Assembly: GCA_016709865.1 (NCBI GenBank)
Contig: JADJLX010000003.1
Location: forward strand, 310,001-374,000
From: Bacteroidales bacterium
GTDB taxonomy: Bacteria > Bacteroidota > Bacteroidia > Bacteroidales > VadinHA17
Direction: 5' to 3'
Length of the DNA: 64,000 bases
The position numbers were made by a program, and so were the translations under genes. The notes beneath the pieces were generated by a model. It was not told the DNA's origin. It ran no database searches and was given only the letters and a program-made list of their open reading frames with translations. Numbering within the stretch: the stretch's first letter is position 1; the number at the start of each line of letters is the position of its first letter. Shown here in pieces: positions 1 to 8,344 of this stretch.

Positions 1-51
1 ATATACGAAAAAAGTATAATATACTAATAATAGTAATATTTATTTATTGCT

Positions 52-84
52 TTAAAAAAAAGGGACATGCAGCAGCATATCCCT
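52..84 (-). terminator. Rho-independent terminator of lysA-dapF
   Basis: Positions 61-70 and 75-84 form a 10-bp stem with one mismatch and a 4-base loop. Read on the minus strand the hairpin is followed by a run of eight T (54-61). It lies about 30 bases past the dapF stop codon, so it fits an intrinsic terminator for the leftward lysA-dapF unit. The remaining bases 1-51 are AT-rich and show nothing else. Confidence 0.7.
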
Positions 85-115
85 TATATAAGGTAGATGA
101 AAAAGTTATGTTATT

Positions 116-988
116 TCAAAAAGATATAAGCAGGTCTTCAAGCAGCTCACTGCCAAGAACTCCTTTGGCTATCTCCCTCACTTCTCCGGTCATACGGATA
201 TTAAAGTCCTTATCAATTTCAATTTTAAGGGTTCCTCCCTGCATATGCATAGTAAGATCACCTTTAATAAGGCCTTTTTTAACAAGCACAGATGATGCTG
301 CACACGATGAGCTGCCTGATGCCAGGGTAAACCCTGCACCTCTTTCCCAGATAAGGATCTGGGCATCGTGATCAGATAACACCTTTGCAAATTGCACATT
401 GATCCGATTTGGAAACATGGAATGATTTTCAAGTAACGGACCATATTTTCTTATTTCCATCTCGTCGAGAACATCTTTTATAACAACACAATGAGGATTC
501 CCAACCGAAACACAATTCACTTCATATTCCTTGTCCCCGGCCATAATTTTTTGTCCTAGAAATTCAGGATGATCTGAGTTAACAGGGATTTCACGCGATG
601 TAAACTTTGCCTTCCCCATATCGACACGGATAAGCATTGCTTTACCGGCTTTTTCTTCAATTATATCTGCATAAACTATATCAGTCAAAGTCTCTACAGA
701 GAATTTACGTTTTGTTGCAAACCCATAATCATATAAATACTTGCAAAAAATGCGTAATCCGTTACCGCTCTTTTCAGCTTCAGAACCATCGGGATTGTAA
801 ACCCTGAAGCCAAAATCAGCTTTTGATGAAGGTACTTTCATCACAATACCGTCTGAACCGATGCCGAAATGTATATTACAAAGGCGGATTATAGCCTGTT
901 TGGTGAGTTGAAAATCTATGTTGGAGCTGTCCAGAACAATATATTCATTGCCCAGTCCGTGCATCTTGACAAAACTGTTTCTTTCCAT
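116..988 (-). CDS. dapF: Diaminopimelate epimerase homologue with altered active site
   Basis: This 290-residue protein aligns by eye along its whole length with DapF, which converts LL- to meso-diaminopimelate in the cytoplasm for lysine and peptidoglycan synthesis. It has the N-terminal KMHGLGNEY, NPDGSE, SVGNPHC and WERGAG motifs. Compared with E. coli DapF from memory, the first catalytic Cys (GNGARC) is replaced by Ile80 in GNGLRIFC, and the second (ACGSGAC) by Ser224 in ASGSSSC. The Glu of GET is Phe220. Cysteines remain at 82 and 229, the latter matching a non-catalytic family position. The gene starts 21 bases after the lysA stop and is probably co-transcribed with it. The neighbours dapL and lysA make a DAP-epimerase role likely, but the substituted cysteines leave the chemistry uncertain. 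Confidence 0.85.
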   Translation of the reverse strand: MERNSFVKMHGLGNEYIVLDSSNIDFQLTKQAIIRLCNIHFGIGSDGIVMKVPSSKADFGFRVYNPDGSEAEKSGNGLRIFCKYLYDYGFATKRKFSVETLTDIVYADIIEEKAGKAMLIRVDMGKAKFTSREIPVNSDHPEFLGQKIMAGDKEYEVNCVSVGNPHCVVIKDVLDEMEIRKYGPLLENHSMFPNRINVQFAKVLSDHDAQILIWERGAGFTLASGSSSCAASSVLVKKGLIKGDLTMHMQGGTLKIEIDKDFNIRMTGEVREIAKGVLGSELLEDLLISF

Positions 989-1009
989 TATCGGGTTATA
1001 AAAGGGTGT

Positions 1010-2266
1010 TTAAAGTATAAAATTTCTAACAAGGTCATCGAGAGTGTCTCTTCTTCTGATTAACCTTGGATTACCATTAAAATCAATCAGTACCTCAGCC
1101 GGGCGTAAGCGGTTATTGTAATTGGAACTCATTGAATATCCGTAAGCACCGCTGTCGAGAACACCAAGAATATCATTTTCAAATATTTCCGGCAGCTTCC
1201 TGTCTTTTGCTATTATATCGCCTGTTTCGCAAATATTGCCTACAATTCTGACTGTTTCCTCTTTCAGTGAAGGGTTGTTGCTTTCCCTGTAGATCTCGAT
1301 ATCGTGATGGGAATCGTACATTACTGGACGAACCAGCACATTGAATCCCAGATCGGTACCGATATATTTAACGTCATAGTTGATTTTGGTTGCATGTACC
1401 TTACCAAGCAGAACAGATGATTCAGCTACAATATAACGTCCCGGTTCAATCTTAAATTCTATATTTTTTCCGTACTCTTTTACAAATGAGTTTATCAGAT
1501 CAGTAAGCTTACCTCCAAGCACTTTCAGATCGAGTCGCGACTGACCTGATTGTTTTTTATAGGGGATCCCGAATCCTCCTCCAAGGTCAATAAACTCAAT
1601 ATCATTGAATTGCTTTGCTATCGACAATATGTTGCCGGTACTCTGAAGGTAGGCTTCACCTTCCATGAAAAGAGATCCGATGTGCTGATTAATGCCTATC
1701 AGTTTCAGTTTATATTTTTCGATTATCTTTTTCACTTCCGGAATCTGGCTCATCTCTATTCCGAACTTGGTATTCTGTCCGGCGGTAGTCACCTTTTCAT
1801 GATGTCCGGCCCCGAACCCCGGATTGACCCTGAATGCGACATTTCCTCCCGGATTTATCCTGCCAAACATCTCGAGCTGGGAAACTGAGTCGACTGAGAT
1901 CTTTACACCTGCATTAATAGCATATTTAAATTCATCCTCACCGATATTATTGCTTATGAAAAGAATTTCCTCAGGTTTATATCCGGCAAGCATGTTTACA
2001 TAAATCTCGCCCGGCGACATTGCATCAACACGTAATCCTTCACTCCTTACAATCTTCAGTAGTTCCAGGTTCCCGTTTGCCTTGGGTGAATAATTCACTG
2101 TGAAATTGGAATAGGAGATGAGGCCTTTCAGATCGCGGCAGCGGCTGCGCAGAATATTTTCGTTGTAAACATATAGCGGAGTTCCGTAATTTTCAGTTAA
2201 TTCAACCGGATTGGTATTACCAAAAAAGTTCTTTTCGGTGCTTACTTTTGAATAAATGTAATTCAT
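1010..2266 (-). CDS. lysA: Diaminopimelate decarboxylase
   Basis: This PLP enzyme of fold type III decarboxylates meso-diaminopimelate to L-lysine. The PLP lysine is K62 in YSPKANGN. Other family motifs are NQHIGS, DLGGGFGIPY, EPGRYIVAES and the C-terminal-domain motif ICETGDI that contributes to the active site across the dimer. The frame stays open upstream to about 2455, but that would overlap dapL. The ATG at 2266 (MNYIYSKV) gives 418 residues, usual for LysA, and lies just below a good promoter element. It forms a leftward pair with dapF and diverges from dapL. Confidence 0.93.
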   Translation of the reverse strand: MNYIYSKVSTEKNFFGNTNPVELTENYGTPLYVYNENILRSRCRDLKGLISYSNFTVNYSPKANGNLELLKIVRSEGLRVDAMSPGEIYVNMLAGYKPEEILFISNNIGEDEFKYAINAGVKISVDSVSQLEMFGRINPGGNVAFRVNPGFGAGHHEKVTTAGQNTKFGIEMSQIPEVKKIIEKYKLKLIGINQHIGSLFMEGEAYLQSTGNILSIAKQFNDIEFIDLGGGFGIPYKKQSGQSRLDLKVLGGKLTDLINSFVKEYGKNIEFKIEPGRYIVAESSVLLGKVHATKINYDVKYIGTDLGFNVLVRPVMYDSHHDIEIYRESNNPSLKEETVRIVGNICETGDIIAKDRKLPEIFENDILGVLDSGAYGYSMSSNYNNRLRPAEVLIDFNGNPRLIRRRDTLDDLVRNFIL

Positions 2267-2293
2267 TGGCTTAATCAGACTAATAACTTTTAA

Positions 2294-2301
2294 TATATTT
2301 G
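2294..2301 (+). promoter_or_regulatory. Predicted -7 element for dapL
   Basis: TATATTTG matches the Bacteroidota -7 consensus TAnnTTTG exactly. No convincing TTTG -33 element is seen at the usual 19-21 base distance. Transcription would start only about ten bases before the dapL ATG at 2318, so the leader would be very short. Confidence 0.35.
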
Positions 2302-2304
2302 CGA

Positions 2305-2312
2305 CAAAAGTA
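2305..2312 (-). promoter_or_regulatory. Predicted -7 element for lysA-dapF
   Basis: On the minus strand the sequence reads TACTTTTG, an exact TAnnTTTG match. A partial -33 element (TTCG, 2332-2335) lies 19 bases upstream, inside the dapL coding region. The predicted start near 2299 leaves a leader of about 30 bases before lysA. Confidence 0.45.
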
Positions 2313-2317
2313 TAAAA

Positions 2318-3550
2318 ATGGCGCAGATAAACGAAAATTATTTCAAACTTCAGGCTGGTTACCTGTTCCCAGAAATCGGACGCCGCGTCCGTGAATTTCA
2401 GAAGGAACATCCTCAGGCAAACATCATTAAGATGGGTATCGGAGACGTTACACAACCTCTAACACCTGCAATTATACGTGCTTTTCATGAAGGAGTTGAA
2501 GAAATGGCCAGGACGGAGACTTTTAAAGGGTATGGTCCAGAGCAGGGATATGATTTTCTGCGTGAAGCAATAGCAAAAAATGACTACCACGACCGTGGAG
2601 CTGATATACAGGCTGATGAGATTTTTGTTTCGGATGGTTCAAAATGTGATACAGGTAATATCCTTGAGATCTTCGGGCACAATAATGTAATTGCTGTGCA
2701 GGATCCGGTTTACCCTGTATATGTTGATACCACAGTTATGGCCGGAAGAACCGGCCTGTATCTTGGGAATGGCTATTACGACGGAATAGTTTACATGCCC
2801 TGCAATGCTGAAAATGGTTTTATTCCCGAGATTCCCGCGAAGAAAGTTGACATTATATTCCTATGTTATCCAAATAATCCAACCGGAACAACAGCCGGCA
2901 GGACTGAGTTAAAGAAATGGGTAGATTATGCTATTAAGAATAAAGCTGTTATTCTCTATGACTCAGCATATGAGGCTTATATCTCCGATCCAGAGATTCC
3001 TCATTCAATTTATGAGATTGAAGGAGCCAGGGAGGTAGCAATTGAATTCCGCAGTTTTTCAAAGACTGCCGGTTTCACCGGAACCCGTTGCGCCTATACA
3101 GTTATACCTAAGAACCTTGTTGCAACAACATCAGATGGCACTGAAAAATCACTTTACCAGCTCTGGTTCAGAAGACATACAACAAAATTCAACGGAGTAT
3201 CTTACCCTGTTCAGAAAGCAGCTGCAGCTATATTTACTCCAGAAGGGAAGAAAGAAGTCAGGGCTACGATTAATTATTACATGAACAATGCCAAAACACT
3301 TCGCGAGAGTCTTGCAAAACTTGGATTCCAGGTATTCGGCGGAGTAAATGCACCATATGTCTGGGTAAATTCAGGCAGGGGAATAAAATCGTGGGACCTT
3401 TTCGATAAACTTCTTAATGAAGCCCATGTGGTTGGAACTCCCGGATCGGGCTTTGGCCCTTCGGGTGAAGGTTACTTCAGGTTCTCATCATTCGCCACAC
3501 ATGAAAATGTTGTTGAGGCAATGAAAAGATTAGGAAAATTGAAGTGGTAA
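2318..3550 (+). CDS. dapL: LL-diaminopimelate aminotransferase
   Basis: DapL is a class I/II PLP aminotransferase that makes LL-diaminopimelate directly from tetrahydrodipicolinate with glutamate as amino donor. It bypasses the succinylase and acetylase branches. The 410-residue length is typical. Visible motifs are an N-terminal [47 protein letters not shown] and the PLP lysine K249 in [13 protein letters not shown]. The product feeds the epimerase encoded across the divergent promoter region. The ATG at 2318 is supported by a -7 box directly upstream and by the usual DapL N-terminus. Confidence 0.95.
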   Translation: MAQINENYFKLQAGYLFPEIGRRVREFQKEHPQANIIKMGIGDVTQPLTPAIIRAFHEGVEEMARTETFKGYGPEQGYDFLREAIAKNDYHDRGADIQADEIFVSDGSKCDTGNILEIFGHNNVIAVQDPVYPVYVDTTVMAGRTGLYLGNGYYDGIVYMPCNAENGFIPEIPAKKVDIIFLCYPNNPTGTTAGRTELKKWVDYAIKNKAVILYDSAYEAYISDPEIPHSIYEIEGAREVAIEFRSFSKTAGFTGTRCAYTVIPKNLVATTSDGTEKSLYQLWFRRHTTKFNGVSYPVQKAAAAIFTPEGKKEVRATINYYMNNAKTLRESLAKLGFQVFGGVNAPYVWVNSGRGIKSWDLFDKLLNEAHVVGTPGSGFGPSGEGYFRFSSFATHENVVEAMKRLGKLKW

Positions 3551-3578
3551 ATAATAATTGACAGGAGGAATTTTTTTT

Positions 3579-3700
3579 TACCACAAAGAACACAAAGGTC
3601 CCGATAGCTATCGGGATACACGAAGGACACAAAGCTAAATCAGTGTCAATATCACCTTTGTGCACTTTGTGAAAAACCTTTGAGCCCTTTGTGGTTAATG
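3579..3700. repeat. Dispersed inverted repeat, ACCACAAAG family
   Basis: An intergenic stretch between convergent genes begins with TTACCACAAAG and ends with CTTTGTGGTTAA. Both arms are built from repeated CACAAAG/CTTTGTG units. A related element lies at 8231-8336 and ACCACGGAG variants lie at 44703-45206 and 51668-51705. Nested in the left arm is a perfect 18-bp palindrome (3599-3616, TCCCGATAGCTATCGGGA). It may also end transcription from both sides, but this is inferred. Confidence 0.8.
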
Positions 3701-3710
3701 GATTTAAGTT

Positions 3711-4322
3711 TTATACAGTAGCTTCAGCTGCAGCTGCTTCTGGTTTGGCACCCGGTTTGGGTTTTTTAACAGGATATGAACCAGGAAGAATGACATCAAT
3801 AAGATGTTTTCCAAGCAAACCGAGTCTCACAGCACAGAACAGACAGCCCAGGCTGAGAATTATAGTCACGATTCCATAATCGCCATCCTTCGCAACAAAA
3901 AACATGGCCGAAGCAAGTACAATAATAATAGAGCTGAATATAATTTTCAGTCTGAGCAAAGGAGGAGTAAGAGTTTTAAAACGGAATAATCCATCCAGAA
4001 TTCCGGTAAGTATAGCAGAAATAAGTGTTAAAGGGAATGCATAGAGAGAGAACACCAGTACATGTGTAAAGAGCTCAGTCTGAACTCCAGGGAATAGCTT
4101 AATAAAAAATATCAGTGCAGGAATAAGAAATACGAAAGTCTGCGAAAGGTGAATAGCAATGGGGTGAAGATCGAGGCTCAGAATGAATAATCTGTTCAGC
4201 GCAACCCTCTCCCTGTAAGGCTCAAAGGCTTTTCTTGGCATTCCGCAGGCAGGGCAGACATCTTTAAGTTTATCGGCTTCCATAACGTAGCCACAGGGCT
4301 TACATCTTACTAATTCTTTCAT
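3711..4322 (-). CDS. Rubredoxin-like zinc-ribbon membrane protein
   Basis: This 203-residue protein of unknown function begins with a small metal-binding domain. Cys7, Cys10, Cys23 and Cys26 form two knuckles (RCKPCG and CPACGMP), as in rubredoxin or rubrerythrin C-terminal domains. Four hydrophobic segments follow (roughly residues 55-80, 88-110, 128-145 and 150-170). The first begins with LHPIAIHLSQTF, which recalls DUF2231-type membrane proteins. The tail is Ala/Pro/Lys-rich and cytoplasmic-looking. An iron- or zinc-bound redox or sensing head on a membrane anchor is plausible but unproven. The gene converges with dapL, separated by a dispersed repeat, and diverges from the dehydratase gene. 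Confidence 0.7.
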   Translation of the reverse strand: MKELVRCKPCGYVMEADKLKDVCPACGMPRKAFEPYRERVALNRLFILSLDLHPIAIHLSQTFVFLIPALIFFIKLFPGVQTELFTHVLVFSLYAFPLTLISAILTGILDGLFRFKTLTPPLLRLKIIFSSIIIVLASAMFFVAKDGDYGIVTIILSLGCLFCAVRLGLLGKHLIDVILPGSYPVKKPKPGAKPEAAAAEATV

Positions 4323-4488
4323 GATTAGTTATTTTAGTTTAAATGTTTCTTTACAATGATACAGTATAATAATTAAGCAGATTCTACACGTCCCAAATTT
4401 ATTTACATTTTGTTATTCTTTCTTATACTCTGCATAATCTTTTTTAAGATAATTAATTTTTACTTTTATACAGCAATAAAAAACCGTT

Positions 4489-5433
4489 ATGACACTTCCC
4501 ACCCTTGCCGATATCAAAGCTGCACATGAAAGGATCAGACCCTTTATACACAGGACCCCGGTACTAACCTCTAACTTATTGAATGAACATTTTAACTGTG
4601 AGCTTTTTTTTAAGTGTGAGAACTTTCAGAAGGTGGGGGCATTCAAATTCAGAGGAGCAACCAATGCAGTATTGTCATTATCCGCTGAAGAGAAGCGCAG
4701 GGGAGTTGTTACGCATTCATCCGGTAATCATGCTGCTGCTCTTGCCCTTGCAGCCAGGATGAACGGAGTAAAGGCAAATATTGTAATGCCTGAAAATGCA
4801 CCTGTTGTAAAGAAGAATGCAGTTGCCGGGTATGGTGCAGAGATCACATTTTGTAAACCGACACAGCAGGCCAGGGAGGAGAATACCCGCATCATAATCG
4901 AAAGAACAGGGGCAACACTGGTACACCCTTATGATAACTTCAATGTGATCTGTGGTCAGGGAACTGCGGCTCTGGAGCTATTGGAGGATATAAAAAATCT
5001 CAATATTGTTGTTGCACCGGTTGGCGGAGGAGGACTCCTTAGCGGTACATCAACATGTGTTAAGGGAATAAATACAAGCATTCATGTGGTAGCCGCAGAG
5101 CCTTTAAATGCGAATGATGCATATATCTCATTTACAACGGGTAAGATAGCACCTTCTGTTAATCCTTTAACAGTAGCTGACGGGCTGCTTACCTCCCTCA
5201 GCGAACTTACATTTTCCGTTATCAGAAAAAATGTTGATGAGATTCTTACTGCGAAAGAAGAAACAATAATTCAATGCATGCTTCTTGTATGGGAGAGGAT
5301 GAAGATAATTATTGAACCATCATCGGCAACAGTGCTGGCAATAATTAAAGAGAATCCTGAAAAGTTCAGGGGGAAGAGAGCCGGACTTATAATTTCAGGA
5401 GGTAATGTCGATTTCAGGAAGCTGCCGTTCTAG
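4489..5433 (+). CDS. PLP-dependent threonine/serine dehydratase family protein
   Basis: This fold-type II PLP enzyme resembles catabolic threonine ammonia-lyase and serine racemase. The Schiff-base lysine is K53 in GAFKFRGA. The SSGNHAAALALAAR substrate/phosphate loop and the glycine-rich GGGGLLSG loop that holds the PLP phosphate are present. At 314 residues it is the catalytic domain only, without the C-terminal ACT-like domain of biosynthetic IlvA, so isoleucine feedback control is not expected. Threonine deaminase, serine dehydratase and serine racemase cannot be told apart by eye. The stop codon overlaps the convergent phosphoesterase stop at CTAG (5430-5433). Confidence 0.85.
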   Translation: MTLPTLADIKAAHERIRPFIHRTPVLTSNLLNEHFNCELFFKCENFQKVGAFKFRGATNAVLSLSAEEKRRGVVTHSSGNHAAALALAARMNGVKANIVMPENAPVVKKNAVAGYGAEITFCKPTQQAREENTRIIIERTGATLVHPYDNFNVICGQGTAALELLEDIKNLNIVVAPVGGGGLLSGTSTCVKGINTSIHVVAAEPLNANDAYISFTTGKIAPSVNPLTVADGLLTSLSELTFSVIRKNVDEILTAKEETIIQCMLLVWERMKIIIEPSSATVLAIIKENPEKFRGKRAGLIISGGNVDFRKLPF

Positions 5434-6509
5434 ATCTTTTTCCTGAAGTAGGCAACTATCGGATAATGATCGGAATACTTAACTTTCTTGATCTCAAAAA
5501 CGCTATTCGTGAGTGCATTATCGTAAAGAATATAGTCGATTCTGTTTGGGGGATAGTTCCCTTTATAAGTAAATCCTGCCCCATAGCCTGAATTTACAAA
5601 TGAATCATTCAGTCCGTTCCTGATCTTCCTGTAAGCATATGAAACCGGCGTGTCGTTAAAGTCACCGGTAACGATAACCGGGTACTTTGACTGATTAATG
5701 TGATCTTTAACCACCTGTGCCTGCAGCGCCCTTCTCACAAATCCTTTTTTAAGGCTGACAGATAAACTCTTAACTTCACCAAGTGTTTCTTTGTTTTCGG
5801 CGGTTATCTCCTCAATAAGAGATCGTTCCATTTGTTTCAGCCTGAACGATTGAAGATGGTTATTATATATTCTGAAAGTATCTTTTTGAATTACTATATC
5901 GGTATATATTGTCAGACTTGAAGATGCCGGATGAATGATCTCACCCTTTTTAATGATTGGATACCGGCTGAAAGTAGCAATTCCATAGTATTTGTTTTTA
6001 CCGCTTCCAAGAACTTTTACATGAGAATAGTATTTCCCTCCGAGGGAATTCCTTACAGCTGCCTCTGCCTGGGCGGGACTGCCCATTACAAAAAACTCCT
6101 GCAGACACAGGATATCAGGTTTCTGTGATGTGAAAAATTCAAGAAACCGCTTATCGGAACCGGAGGTCTTTTTACTTTCGAAGTAGTTAAAGAGGTGAAC
6201 ATTATAACTCATCACCTTAATGGTAGCTGCCTTGTCACCCTTGGGTTTAAATAGTTGTATGTAGTTCAGAAAATGATTAAATCCAAGTATTATTATAAAT
6301 AATGAAATAAGAGCCTCAAATCTCAAAAGCATAGCCCATATTATTACAAGGATTATGTTTATGAGAAGCAGATAGGGGTATGATAGTCCAAAGAAAGCCG
6401 GCAGTACAAAATCATCAGGGTTTATATGAACTGCCAGATACGACAACAGGAGTGTAAAAGCAAAAAAAGCATTTACAACCAGGAGGATCTTATAAAGGAT
6501 TTTTCTCAA
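5430..6509 (-). CDS. Membrane-anchored endonuclease/exonuclease/phosphatase family protein
   Basis: This 359-residue protein has about three N-terminal membrane segments (residues 5-90) followed by a DNase I-like phosphoesterase domain (about 95-359). Domain motifs are MSYNVHLFNYF, ILCLQEFF with the metal-binding Glu, GDFNDTPVSY, RIDYILYD and the catalytic SDHYPIVAYF at the C-terminus. Members hydrolyse phosphodiesters or phosphomonoesters of nucleic acids, inositol phosphates or lipids, so the substrate is unknown. The membrane anchor suggests it acts at the cell envelope. It starts two bases after the stop of the upstream rhomboid gene, so it belongs to the leftward rhomboid-rhomboid-phosphoesterase operon. 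Confidence 0.85.
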   Translation of the reverse strand: MRKILYKILLVVNAFFAFTLLLSYLAVHINPDDFVLPAFFGLSYPYLLLINIILVIIWAMLLRFEALISLFIIILGFNHFLNYIQLFKPKGDKAATIKVMSYNVHLFNYFESKKTSGSDKRFLEFFTSQKPDILCLQEFFVMGSPAQAEAAVRNSLGGKYYSHVKVLGSGKNKYYGIATFSRYPIIKKGEIIHPASSSLTIYTDIVIQKDTFRIYNNHLQSFRLKQMERSLIEEITAENKETLGEVKSLSVSLKKGFVRRALQAQVVKDHINQSKYPVIVTGDFNDTPVSYAYRKIRNGLNDSFVNSGYGAGFTYKGNYPPNRIDYILYDNALTNSVFEIKKVKYSDHYPIVAYFRKKI

Positions 6510-6511
6510 AT

Positions 6512-7399
6512 TCAGTTTTTTTTCTGACTCTCCTTAAAAAGAGTCTCTTTCTCTTCTTTTGTCAGGCTATCGTAACCGCCTTTTGAAATTTTGTCGAGTA
6601 TTGTATTTATTCTGGCCTGATGTTCAGCCTTCGTCTTGTTGTATTCGTATTCATTTGCTGCCTTCTTATGTGTGACTTTCATCTTTTTTCGTGGTTTGAA
6701 AAGTGTCACGAAAAAATCGAGTATTTTATTGAAGCCACGTCCCATATCTTTCCCCTGCCTCAGGTTCAGAGTATAAAAGTAACCAAAAAATGCTCCTCCG
6801 ATATGTGCCAGTTTTCCTCCGGAATTAACTGAGAAATCCATTATTGAAGTAAAAACAAAGATAGCAAGAGCCATATATTTGATTTTTACTCTGCCAAATA
6901 AGAACAATTGTACAGTATAATCAGGTACATAGGCAGCTATTGCAATTACGATTGCCATTACCGATGCTGAAGCTCCTATTGCAACCGATTCGGCAACTAC
7001 TCCTTCGAATGCAGGAAAAACATTAAATGATAGGATATACAGCACTGCACCACTCAGACCTCCAAGAAGATATACAGCAACAAGTTTTCGCTGGTCGAGG
7101 TATTCGAGGAAGATTTTGCCGAACCAGTATAACCAGAGCATGTTGAAAAGGATATGCCAGATATCTTTGTGGAGGAACATGTATGTGACTAATGACCAAG
7201 GCCTCAGCAAAAGACTTTTCAAAGAAGAAGGTACAGAGAAAATGTTCAGGGCCGATTCTGCAATTGTCTCATTATTAAGCAGGAATCCAATTATTGCAAC
7301 AATTGTGATAAGAATAAAAACGGCAATATTGATATATATCAATTTTGTCAGGTTACTCCCGTTCCTGAAAGTTTTCTTAATATCGTCCCAGATCCCCAT
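6512..7399 (-). CDS. Rhomboid family intramembrane serine protease
   Basis: This is a 295-residue rhomboid with about six membrane segments between residues 20 and 210 and a charged cytoplasmic tail rich in Lys and Glu. HILFNMLWLYWFG contains the conserved His/Asn of the second transmembrane helix. The catalytic Ser lies in AIGASASVM, and the catalytic His in LAHIGGAFFGYF. The Gly after Ser in the usual GASG motif is Ala here, which is tolerated in some members. It would cleave transmembrane substrates inside the membrane. The start ATG overlaps the stop of the preceding rhomboid gene by one base (TAATG), indicating translational coupling. Confidence 0.88.
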   Translation of the reverse strand: MGIWDDIKKTFRNGSNLTKLIYINIAVFILITIVAIIGFLLNNETIAESALNIFSVPSSLKSLLLRPWSLVTYMFLHKDIWHILFNMLWLYWFGKIFLEYLDQRKLVAVYLLGGLSGAVLYILSFNVFPAFEGVVAESVAIGASASVMAIVIAIAAYVPDYTVQLFLFGRVKIKYMALAIFVFTSIMDFSVNSGGKLAHIGGAFFGYFYTLNLRQGKDMGRGFNKILDFFVTLFKPRKKMKVTHKKAANEYEYNKTKAEHQARINTILDKISKGGYDSLTKEEKETLFKESQKKN

Positions 7400-8142
7400 T
7401 AATATAAAGTGTTAGTTGTTTTTCTCCAGTACCTTATCAGCAGGTAGCCAAACAACATTCCCCCGAGATGGGCAAAATGTGCAATGTTACTGCCAGGCTG
7501 AGAGAATGCCAGATAAAGCTCAAGTGCACCGTAGAAAGCAACAAGGTACTTTGCTCTGACTGGAATTGGCGGGAAAAGCAGCATCAGCTGGGTATTCGGG
7601 AAGAGTACTCCAAAAGCCAGAAGAACCCCGAATATAGCCCCTGATGCACCTACAGTTGGTGTATTCAGCAGCATCTGAAGGTCAAGCATATCAGCATCTG
7701 CAAATCCCTGACCCTGTTTGAACAGTTTTGTTCCTTCTTCCAAAACGGTTTGAAGACTCTCAGGACTAAGATTTTGAGCAAGCTGAGCATACTGATAAGC
7801 TATAACTGATTCATGAATAAGTGCAGCACCAAGGCCTGTGATTATATAATAGATAAAAAACCGTTTTGGTCCCCAGACATTTTCAAGTACCTGCCCGAAT
7901 ATATACAGTGCATACATATTGAAGAACAGATGCCAGAATCCTCCATGCATGAACATGTGGGTAATAATCTGAATTGGCATGAACTGTTCTGATTTCGGGA
8001 AATAGATACCGAGGACACCGTTAAGATCAATTCCCAATACCTGTTTGGCAGCAAAGGTTGCCAGAAGCATCAGTATATTGAGCATTATTATGTTTTTTAC
8101 CACCGGGGGTAAATCAAAAAAACCTCTGCTGTATCCGTTCAT
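7399..8142 (-). CDS. Rhomboid family intramembrane serine protease
   Basis: This second, shorter rhomboid (247 residues) has the full family signature: HLFFNMYALYIFG, the catalytic Ser in TVGASGAIFG and the catalytic His in FAHLGGMLFGYLL. About six membrane segments are visible. A stretch near residues 110-145 between membrane segments is unusually long and polar. It is the first gene of the tightly spaced rhomboid-rhomboid-phosphoesterase operon. mutL lies upstream on the same strand across a repeat-containing gap. The two rhomboids share little beyond the catalytic core and so probably have different substrates. Confidence 0.9.
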   Translation of the reverse strand: MNGYSRGFFDLPPVVKNIIMLNILMLLATFAAKQVLGIDLNGVLGIYFPKSEQFMPIQIITHMFMHGGFWHLFFNMYALYIFGQVLENVWGPKRFFIYYIITGLGAALIHESVIAYQYAQLAQNLSPESLQTVLEEGTKLFKQGQGFADADMLDLQMLLNTPTVGASGAIFGVLLAFGVLFPNTQLMLLFPPIPVRAKYLVAFYGALELYLAFSQPGSNIAHFAHLGGMLFGYLLIRYWRKTTNTLY

Positions 8143-8230
8143 CTAATATTTTTTAAAAACATTTTCACTTCAATTGTCGGGCCAAAGTTCATTCTACATT
8201 TTTATCCGACATATTGTCATTTTAAATCCA

Positions 8231-8336
8231 TTAACCACAAAGGTCACCAAGTTATTACACGAAGGACACGAAGAAGGGAAAATCAATTTTATAACTTTGT
8301 GTCCTTTGAGCATACTTTGTGTCCTTGGTGGTTAAA
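8231..8336. repeat. Dispersed inverted repeat, ACCACAAAG family
   Basis: The element starts with TTAACCACAAAGG and ends with CCTTGGTGGTTAA, so its ends are near-perfect inverted repeats around a core of about 60 bases. Internal CGAAGGACAC and TTTGTGTCC motifs match the repeat at 3579-3700. It fills the gap between mutL and the first rhomboid gene and could fold into a hairpin in the RNA. Confidence 0.8.
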
Positions 8337-8344
8337 AGAAAGTT

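Noticed and set aside
2267..2455. N-terminal extension of lysA
   Set aside because: It would overlap the start of dapL by over 100 bases and add residues foreign to LysA; the ATG at 2266 has the expected N-terminus.
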